Part shown: piece by piece, positions 6,060-10,484 of the stretch
Numbering within the stretch: position 1 is the stretch's first letter
How the letters are laid out: each line of letters opens with the position of its first letter
Assembly: GCA_910586105.1 (NCBI GenBank)
Contig: CAJUGU010000133.1
Location: 1 to 10,484 of the forward strand
Direction of reading: 5' to 3'
DNA: 10,484 bases
Origin: an uncultured Eubacteriales bacterium
GTDB taxonomy: Bacteria > Bacillota > Clostridia > Oscillospirales > Butyricicoccaceae
Notes under the pieces: model-generated
What the model was told of the DNA's origin: nothing
The model's input: only the letters and a program-made list of their open reading frames with translations
The model's database searches: none
Position numbers and translations under genes: made by a program

Positions 6060-6725
6060 ATGAAATGGTTTGAAGCCGAGCGTCGGAAGCTGGAAGGTAT
6101 GACGGCTGGAAAACGGATGGAATACATCTGGCAATATTATAAGCTGTGGATCGTCGGCATCCTTTCGCTCACAATGCTGGCGGTCTATCTGGGACACGGC
6201 ATTGCAAATTCGGTCCGTCAAAACCACCTGTACGTTCTGTTTGTCAATACTTACGCGGATTTAGGGGATGGCTCCGCATTCTGGAAAGGCTACGCGAAAG
6301 AGATTGACACGCGGAAAGAAAATGTGATTTTTGATACCGGAAACTTTTTCGATATGGAGAATACGACAGGGAACCATTATTACGAAAAAGCAGTGGTCCT
6401 GCTGGACGGCGGGATTGCAGACGCAGTCGTGATGGATACGGAGGGGCTGTGCGCGCTCGGCGCGGGCGGGCGGCTGATGGATTGGGCTGACCCTCGTCTG
6501 GACGCCCTTCGGGAACGGTATGCGGACCGCCTGCTGACCGTTTCGGTTCCGGAAGCTGACAGCCCGGTGCGTGAGGTCATCGTTGGCGTGGATCTCAGTG
6601 ACTGCCGGCTTGTCAGCGAGGATCATGCCTATACAGACTGTGCGCTCGGTATTTCGGCAGAAGCGCAGCATCTGGAAGCTGTCGGGCAATTTATGGAATA
6701 CCTTTTTCCAAAGGAGGTCATGTGA
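6060..6725 (+). CDS. Membrane-anchored protein of unknown function in sugar operon
   Basis: I do not recognise a named family. The 221-residue product has a short basic cytoplasmic N-terminus with the pattern GKRMEYIWQYYKLW (17-30), a type I recall as recurring before the membrane segment of Clostridia proteins of unknown function. One transmembrane helix follows (about 29-49), then an extracytoplasmic domain of ~170 residues. Parts of that domain resemble lobes of type 2 solute-binding proteins: GGIADAVVMDTEGLCALGAGGRLMDW (117-142) looks like the segment where such proteins read 'gGDADVVVMD...G.LLDL', and the end, ALGISAEAQHLEAVGQFMEYLF, resembles their C-terminal helix. It could be an accessory binding protein or a transport-coupled sensor; this is inference. 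GGAG (6051-6054) precedes the ATG. The gene sits just after the strong hairpin and 0 bases before the YesL-type gene, whose ribosome binding site lies within this gene. Confidence 0.8.
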   Translation: MKWFEAERRKLEGMTAGKRMEYIWQYYKLWIVGILSLTMLAVYLGHGIANSVRQNHLYVLFVNTYADLGDGSAFWKGYAKEIDTRKENVIFDTGNFFDMENTTGNHYYEKAVVLLDGGIADAVVMDTEGLCALGAGGRLMDWADPRLDALRERYADRLLTVSVPEADSPVREVIVGVDLSDCRLVSEDHAYTDCALGISAEAQHLEAVGQFMEYLFPKEVM

Positions 6726-7430
6726 ATGAGGATTGCTTTTCTGGATAATGACAGCAAATTCGGACAACTTTGCACGCTGATAGGGACGCTGATTGCCGCA
6801 AACCTCTTGTTTGTACTTACACTGCTCCCGGTTATAACTGCCGGAGCCGGACTGTGCGCCCTGTCCTACACAATGCTGAAACTGGTGCGATATAAAGAGG
6901 TCAATCCCTTCACTGATTTTTGGGAAGGATTGAAAACAAATTGGAAGCAAGCGACATTTGGATGGATGCTGGCGCTTGCAGTTGGGGCGTTTTTCTCGGC
7001 AGACCTGTGGATCTGCTCTCGTTCGCCCGAAACCCTGCGCCTCTGTGTGCCGGTCATATCTGCTGCCGCTTTCTTTTGCGTCATCCTTGCGCTGTATCTG
7101 TTCCCAGTTATCGCCGCCTTTGAAGGGCGGCTGCGCGATGCCCTGCGCAACAGCCTTTTCTTTGCAGGCAAAAACATGGTTTACGCGCTTGTGATTATGA
7201 CGGTCAGTCTGCTGCCCATGCTGGCAACTTATCTTTTTATGGATATGCTTCCACTGTCGGCGTTCCTCTGGTGCCTGTGTGGTTTTTCTCTTACTTCATT
7301 TTGCAATGCCCTGCTGCTGACCCGGCTGTTTGCGCCTTATCAACCGGAAATCGAGGAAGAACCGCCCGCTGAAAACCGCCATTCCAGCCGCTGGGAAATT
7401 CTTGCTGAAATGCGTAAGATCGAAAGGTAA
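6726..7430 (+). CDS. YesL/DUF624 family membrane protein
   Basis: This is an integral membrane protein of the YesL (DUF624) family, 234 residues. The family is often encoded next to Firmicutes carbohydrate ABC transporters, YesL itself being in the Bacillus subtilis rhamnogalacturonan cluster; its biochemical role is unknown. What is visible: about five membrane segments near 18-37, 77-96, 106-128, 150-172 and 176-198. The family N-terminal pattern is NLLFVLTLLPVITAGAGLCAL (26-46), followed by FTDFWEGLKTNWKQA (62-76). A charged cytoplasmic tail runs from about 203. The ATG directly follows the TGA of the previous gene, and AAGGAGG (6711-6717) lies 8 bases upstream, so the two genes are almost certainly translated together. 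The next gene begins 6 bases after its stop. Confidence 0.88.
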   Translation: MRIAFLDNDSKFGQLCTLIGTLIAANLLFVLTLLPVITAGAGLCALSYTMLKLVRYKEVNPFTDFWEGLKTNWKQATFGWMLALAVGAFFSADLWICSRSPETLRLCVPVISAAAFFCVILALYLFPVIAAFEGRLRDALRNSLFFAGKNMVYALVIMTVSLLPMLATYLFMDMLPLSAFLWCLCGFSLTSFCNALLLTRLFAPYQPEIEEEPPAENRHSSRWEILAEMRKIER

Positions 7431-7436
7431 AGATTT

Positions 7437-9656
7437 ATGAGCATTTATTTTGAAGAAGCAAGCCGTACCTTCCACCTGACGAATGGGCGGCTCAGCTATT
7501 TGACAAAAATCCTGCCAAATGGACAGCTTGGACAACTGTATTTTGGAAAGGCTGTCAATCGCCGTCCAAACTTTGACCATCTGTTTGAACGGGTAGCTCG
7601 TTCCATGAGCGCCGCTGTCTTTGAAGGACAGCCGGACTTTTCCCTCGACCATGTGAAGCAGGAATATCCTTCCTATGGGACTGGTGATTTCCGGCATCCC
7701 GCTGTCCGTGTGGAACAGCCAAACGGCGGCACAATTTTGAATCTCGTCTACCAATCCCATTCCTGCATGCTTGGCAAGCCTGCGCTGGAAGGGCTTCCCG
7801 CAACCTATTGCGAAAACGAGCGCGAAGCGGAAACCCTTTGCATTCTTCTGCGCGATGATTTGACCGAGTTGGAAGCCGAATTGCGATATACTGTATTCGC
7901 GGATCTGCCTGCGATCGCACGCTCGGTGCGATTCGTCAATTCCGGGCAGCAGCCGTTGCGTCTTGACACGGCCATGAGTTTCTGCCTTGACCTGCCTGAC
8001 TGTGGCTATGAATGGCTCCAGCTTTCGGGCGCATGGTCACGGGAACGGCATATCCATACGCGGAAGCTGGCCCCCGGCATCCAAAGTGTGGAAAGCACAC
8101 GGGGCTGTTCTTCTCACAACCATAATCCGTTTGTTATGCTCAAGCGTCCTGAAACAACAGAATTTTTGGGGGAAGCAATCGGATTCAGCCTGATTTACTC
8201 GGGAAATTTTCTGGCGCAGGCTGAGGTGGATTCCTGGGGCGTAACCCGCGTAACAATGGGCATTAACCCGTTTGCATTTTCATGGAAGCTGGAACCGGGC
8301 GAAGCATTTCAGACACCGGAAGCCATTATCGTTTATACTGACGCCGGGTTAAACGCTATGAGTCAGGCATTCCACCGCCTGTATCGGGAACGTTTGGCAC
8401 GGGGCTGGTGGCGCGACCGCCCACGTCCGATCCTGCTTAATAACTGGGAAGGCACCTATTTCGACTTTACGGAGGAAAAACTTCTGGAAATCGCCCGCAC
8501 AGCACGGGATCAGGGCATTGAACTTTTCGTACTGGATGACGGCTGGTTTGGCGCGCGAACCAACGACCTCGCCGGACTCGGTGACTGGACGCCGAACCGG
8601 GAACGCCTTCCGCATGGTATTGCTGGGCTTGCCGGGCAAATTGAGGAAATGGGCATGAAATTCGGCCTGTGGTTCGAGCCGGAAATGGTAAATAAAGACT
8701 CCGATCTTTATCGGGCGCATCCTGACTGGGCGATTCAAACGCCAGGACGCAGGATGAGCCTGGGACGCAACGAGTGTGTACTGGATTTCAGCCGTCCGGA
8801 AGTCGTGGACTATATTTATAACAGCATGGCGAAGCTTCTGAATGAGGCTAAAATTTCCTATATTAAGTGGGATATGAACCGCTGCATCACCGAAGCGTTT
8901 TCTGTGAAGCTCCCTCCTGACCGGCAAGGTGAATTGTTCCACCGCTACATTTTGGGCGTTTACAGCCTGTATGACAGGCTTGCAGCTGCATTTCCGAAGG
9001 TTTTATTTGAATCCTGTGCGTCAGGCGGAGGGCGATTTGACCCCGGTATCCTGTATTATGCGCCACAAGGTTGGGCAAGCGATGATTCCGATGCGATTGA
9101 ACGCTTGAAAATCCAGTATGGAACGTCAATGTGTTATCCGGTCAGCAGCATCGGAGCTCATGTTTCTATCGTTCCAAACCATCAGGTAGGACGGGTTACA
9201 CCGCTGGAAACACGTGCAAACGTTGCCTTTTTTGGTGCTTTCGGCTATGAACTGGATTTGAATGCATTGGATAGGCACGAGTTCGACCAGATTGCTGAGC
9301 AGGTCAAGTTTATGAAACAGTATCGTGAACTGTTTCAGTTTGGAGATTTTTATCGACTGGTCAGTCCCTTTGAGGGGAATCTTGCTGCATGGATGGTCGT
9401 CAGCCGGGACAGGAAAACTGCGATTGTCGGCTGGTATAAGTTGCTTAATGAGGTCAATGGACCATTTCGCCGGGTAAAGCTGTGCGGTCTGGATGCACAA
9501 ATGAGCTACCGCGTAAATGGGGCAGGCTCCTATGGCGGGGATGAGCTAATGAACATTGGGTTGGCAACTACAGATGCTTCTGCGGGTGAAAGCCTGCCAA
9601 ACTTCCAGCCCAGCCATGATTTCGACTCCCGGCTTTATCTTTTGACTGCCGAGTAA
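7437..9656 (+). CDS. Alpha-galactosidase, glycoside hydrolase family 36
   Basis: This enzyme hydrolyses terminal alpha-1,6-linked galactose from melibiose, raffinose or stachyose with retention of configuration. The 739 residues fit the ~730-residue bacterial GH36 group (AgaA, RafA, MelA). There is an N-terminal beta-sandwich (about 20-285), a (beta/alpha)8 catalytic domain (about 290-630) and a C-terminal beta domain (about 645-735). Motifs: NNWEGTYFDF (335-344), FVLDDGWFG (364-372, substrate-binding D367 and D368), KFGLWFEPEMV (408-418), YIKWDMNR (475-482) with nucleophile D479, ESCASGGGRFD (525-535) and WASDDSDAIERL (546-557), where D549 is probably the acid/base. The 70-residue spacing of D479 and D549 equals that of the characterised Geobacillus enzyme as I recall it. 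There is no signal peptide, so hydrolysis is cytoplasmic, after import. ATG 7437 has a modest GAAAGG (7422-7427) inside the end of the previous gene. It closes the operon. Confidence 0.96.
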   Translation: MSIYFEEASRTFHLTNGRLSYLTKILPNGQLGQLYFGKAVNRRPNFDHLFERVARSMSAAVFEGQPDFSLDHVKQEYPSYGTGDFRHPAVRVEQPNGGTILNLVYQSHSCMLGKPALEGLPATYCENEREAETLCILLRDDLTELEAELRYTVFADLPAIARSVRFVNSGQQPLRLDTAMSFCLDLPDCGYEWLQLSGAWSRERHIHTRKLAPGIQSVESTRGCSSHNHNPFVMLKRPETTEFLGEAIGFSLIYSGNFLAQAEVDSWGVTRVTMGINPFAFSWKLEPGEAFQTPEAIIVYTDAGLNAMSQAFHRLYRERLARGWWRDRPRPILLNNWEGTYFDFTEEKLLEIARTARDQGIELFVLDDGWFGARTNDLAGLGDWTPNRERLPHGIAGLAGQIEEMGMKFGLWFEPEMVNKDSDLYRAHPDWAIQTPGRRMSLGRNECVLDFSRPEVVDYIYNSMAKLLNEAKISYIKWDMNRCITEAFSVKLPPDRQGELFHRYILGVYSLYDRLAAAFPKVLFESCASGGGRFDPGILYYAPQGWASDDSDAIERLKIQYGTSMCYPVSSIGAHVSIVPNHQVGRVTPLETRANVAFFGAFGYELDLNALDRHEFDQIAEQVKFMKQYRELFQFGDFYRLVSPFEGNLAAWMVVSRDRKTAIVGWYKLLNEVNGPFRRVKLCGLDAQMSYRVNGAGSYGGDELMNIGLATTDASAGESLPNFQPSHDFDSRLYLLTAE

Positions 9657-9699
9657 GCCCTTTAATTGCCAATCTCTTTTTCTTCATCTTTTTCTTCTG

Positions 9700-9745
9700 A
9701 TACAGCAGGGTAGAAGTCGTTTGATTTCTTCTCTGCTGTATTTTT
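9700..9745 (+). terminator. Rho-independent terminator of the sugar operon
   Basis: ATACAGCAG (9700-9708) pairs with CTGCTGTAT (9733-9741). After a 3-base bulge, an inner AGAAG (9712-9716) pairs with CTTCT (9728-9732), leaving an 11-base loop. The stem runs into TTTTT (9741-9745). It lies 44 bases after the alpha-galactosidase stop codon and marks the end of the operon. Confidence 0.85.
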
Positions 9746-9860
9746 CAAAAGAGTTGTATAATTTATCAGCCAAAGGTAAACTGATGTGGTATAAATAAAG
9801 TTGACACCTTCAATACACAGGAAAAGAAGGCTATCATGCGAAGAAAGGAAGGTATTCGAA

Positions 9861-10142
9861 ATGAAGAAGGAACAGAGGAAGTACGAGAAGGAGTACAAGG
9901 TACAGGCGGTAAAGCTAGCCAGGGAGATCGGAGCGGGGAAGGCGGCACGGGAACTGGGAATCCCGGTGGACACGCTGTACGGGTGGCAGAAAGCGGTTCG
10001 GGAGGGGCGGCTGGACGCGGGGGCCGGCTCCCACAAGCCCAGCGATGCCATGAGCTTAGCAGAGGAACTGACGGCACTGCGCAAGCAGGTGAAAACGCAG
10101 GAGCAAGAAATCCGGCGGCGAAAGGAAGAGAACGAGTTTTGA
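9861..10142 (+). CDS. IS3-family transposase OrfA, premature stop
   Basis: OrfA is the small DNA-binding partner that recognises the ends of the element. The 93-residue reading from ATG 9861 holds a helix-turn-helix of the HTH_Tnp_1 type (about 10-50, with AVKLAREIGAGKAARELGIP and DTLYGWQK). A C-terminal leucine-zipper-like coiled coil follows (AEELTALRKQVKTQEQEIRRRKEENEF). IS3 OrfA proteins normally continue ENEFL..A..FFA. Here that continuation, LTEASAFFAASRRKSARTSE, is present one frame back, from 10139 to the stop at 10199-10201. The frame therefore appears to have lost one base within or beside the TTTT at 10137-10140, giving a TGA at 10140. A purine-rich AAAGGAAGG (9844-9852) serves as ribosome binding site 8 bases upstream. 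This copy may be inactive, or the break may be a sequencing error. Confidence 0.8.
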   Translation: MKKEQRKYEKEYKVQAVKLAREIGAGKAARELGIPVDTLYGWQKAVREGRLDAGAGSHKPSDAMSLAEELTALRKQVKTQEQEIRRRKEENEF

Positions 10143-10155
10143 CGGAGGCCAGCGC

Positions 10156-10162
10156 TTTTTTC
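10156..10162 (+). promoter_or_regulatory. Candidate -1 ribosomal frameshift site between OrfA and OrfB
   Basis: TTTTTTC is a canonical slippery heptamer (X XXY YYZ). It is read as T TTT TTC in the frame that carries the ASAFFAAS continuation of OrfA. A -1 slip enters the OrfB frame at 10162, which is open through 12 codons to the OrfB ATG at 10198. Programmed -1 frameshifting to make OrfAB is the known strategy of IS3 elements; its use here is inferred. As the sequence stands, ribosomes starting at 9861 stop at 10142 before reaching this site. Confidence 0.5.
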
Positions 10163-10197
10163 GCCGCCAGCCGTCGGAAGTCAGCAAGGACCAGCGA

Positions 10198-10484
10198 ATG
10201 AGGTTTGTTGCGAAAAAGGCAGACGGCGGCGTGAACAAAGGCAAGATTTCCCTGTATTGTCGTGTTTTGGGCATAAGCCGGCAGGGATTTTACCAGTATC
10301 TTTTCCGACGGGAGCGACCCTGGAAGTATCAGGGACTGGCGGACGCCATACGGGCGATTCATGATGAGGATCTGTGTAATGACACTTACGGGCGCAAACG
10401 GATGCACCAGGCGCTGCTGCTGGAGCGACCTGAGGGAGTCCATATTCCCAGTGAGCGAACTGTCTATCGGGTGATGGAGCGCAT
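10198..10484 (+). CDS. IS3-family transposase OrfB, N-terminal part
   Basis: This is the catalytic partner of IS3 transposition, cut by the window end after 95 codons. The visible part is the N-terminal HTH_21 region: LYCRVLGISRQGFYQYLFRR, then LADAIRAIHDEDLCNDTYGRKRMHQALL and IPSERTVYRVMER, the usual lead-in to the rve/DDE integrase core. That core, with its catalytic D, D and E, would lie beyond the window. The ATG overlaps, as ATGA, the stop codon (10199-10201) of the frame carrying the OrfA continuation, a typical IS3 arrangement. The frame is open back to 10162, which would allow an OrfAB fusion. No independent Shine-Dalgarno is obvious. Confidence 0.85.
   Translation, partial: MRFVAKKADGGVNKGKISLYCRVLGISRQGFYQYLFRRERPWKYQGLADAIRAIHDEDLCNDTYGRKRMHQALLLERPEGVHIPSERTVYRVMER

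Larger units (their letters stand above)
9782..10484 (+). mobile_element. IS3-family insertion sequence, left part
   Basis: Two overlapping transposase frames of the IS3 orfA/orfB type run in the plus direction and continue past the window end. The left boundary is uncertain. I place it at TG (9782), the start of an AT-rich block that ends in AAGTTGACACC about 55 bases before orfA, because IS3 ends begin with TG and lie at about this distance. The right end and the second inverted repeat are outside the window, so the boundary cannot be confirmed here. Confidence 0.65.

Noticed and set aside
5404..6063. 219-codon plus-strand frame overlapping the second permease
   Set aside because: It lies inside the MalG-type permease in another frame. 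Its translation is low-complexity and rich in R, G and C, without motifs, so it is a shadow.
6261..6950. 229-codon minus-strand frame over the membrane-anchored protein and YesL-type gene
   Set aside because: It is antisense to two tightly coupled genes and shows no family motif or ribosome binding site.
9754..9762. TATAAT at 9757-9762 as a promoter for the IS3 element
   Set aside because: No acceptable -35 box lies 16-18 bp upstream, and the position overlaps the tail of the operon terminator. TTGACA at 9801-9806 likewise lacks a -10 partner at proper spacing.
9766..10443. 225-codon minus-strand frame over the IS3 genes
   Set aside because: It is antisense to recognisable orfA and orfB and rich in P, S and R as expected from the complement of charged codons.
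1..10484. CRISPR arrays, tRNA or rRNA genes, riboswitches
   Set aside because: I saw no regularly spaced repeats, no cloverleaf or rRNA signature sequence and no leader resembling a known riboswitch. The intergenic spaces are explained by promoters, hairpins and IS ends.

Overview
The window looks like a chromosomal segment of an anaerobic Gram-positive gut-type Clostridia, most likely an Oscillospiraceae/Ruminococcaceae-like organism. This rests on moderately GC-rich coding DNA, strong AAGGAGG ribosome binding sites, GTG and TTG starts, a lipoprotein-type solute-binding protein, an SLH-domain protein and a YesL-family protein. The species cannot be named from the sequence.

Layout. Left edge (1-670): the C-terminal remnant of an IS1182-type transposase, followed by a very strong rho-independent terminator (591-634). 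Next (667-1169) is a short secreted SLH-repeat protein gene, broken by a one-base frameshift and cut off in its third repeat. From 1219 to 2523 on the minus strand lies an AraC-family regulator with an unusual architecture: one cupin-type sensor domain and two complete AraC DNA-binding domains in tandem. A 339-bp divergent control region (2524-2862) holds a near-consensus promoter for the regulator and an extended -10 promoter for the transport operon. Just upstream of that second promoter sit two direct-repeat half-sites exactly 21 bp apart.

Plus-strand operon (2863-9656): lipoprotein sugar-binding protein, two MalF/MalG-type permeases, a membrane-anchored protein of unknown function, a YesL/DUF624 membrane protein and a cytoplasmic GH36 alpha-galactosidase, closed by a terminator (9700-9745). 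The likely joint task is uptake of alpha-galactosides (raffinose, stachyose or melibiose type) and their hydrolysis inside the cell, under the divergent AraC regulator. No ATPase is encoded here, so the importer probably borrows a shared MsmX/MsmK-type ATPase encoded elsewhere. Two strong intercistronic hairpins (4170-4208 and 5994-6036) divide the operon into expression segments.

Right edge (about 9782-10484): the left part of an IS3-family element. Its orfA is frameshifted relative to the expected reading, and orfB runs off the window. The sugar operon is therefore bracketed by remnants of two unrelated insertion sequences. The best candidates for something little described are the double-DNA-binding-domain AraC regulator with its 21-bp tandem operator, and the small membrane-anchored binding-protein-like component of the operon.
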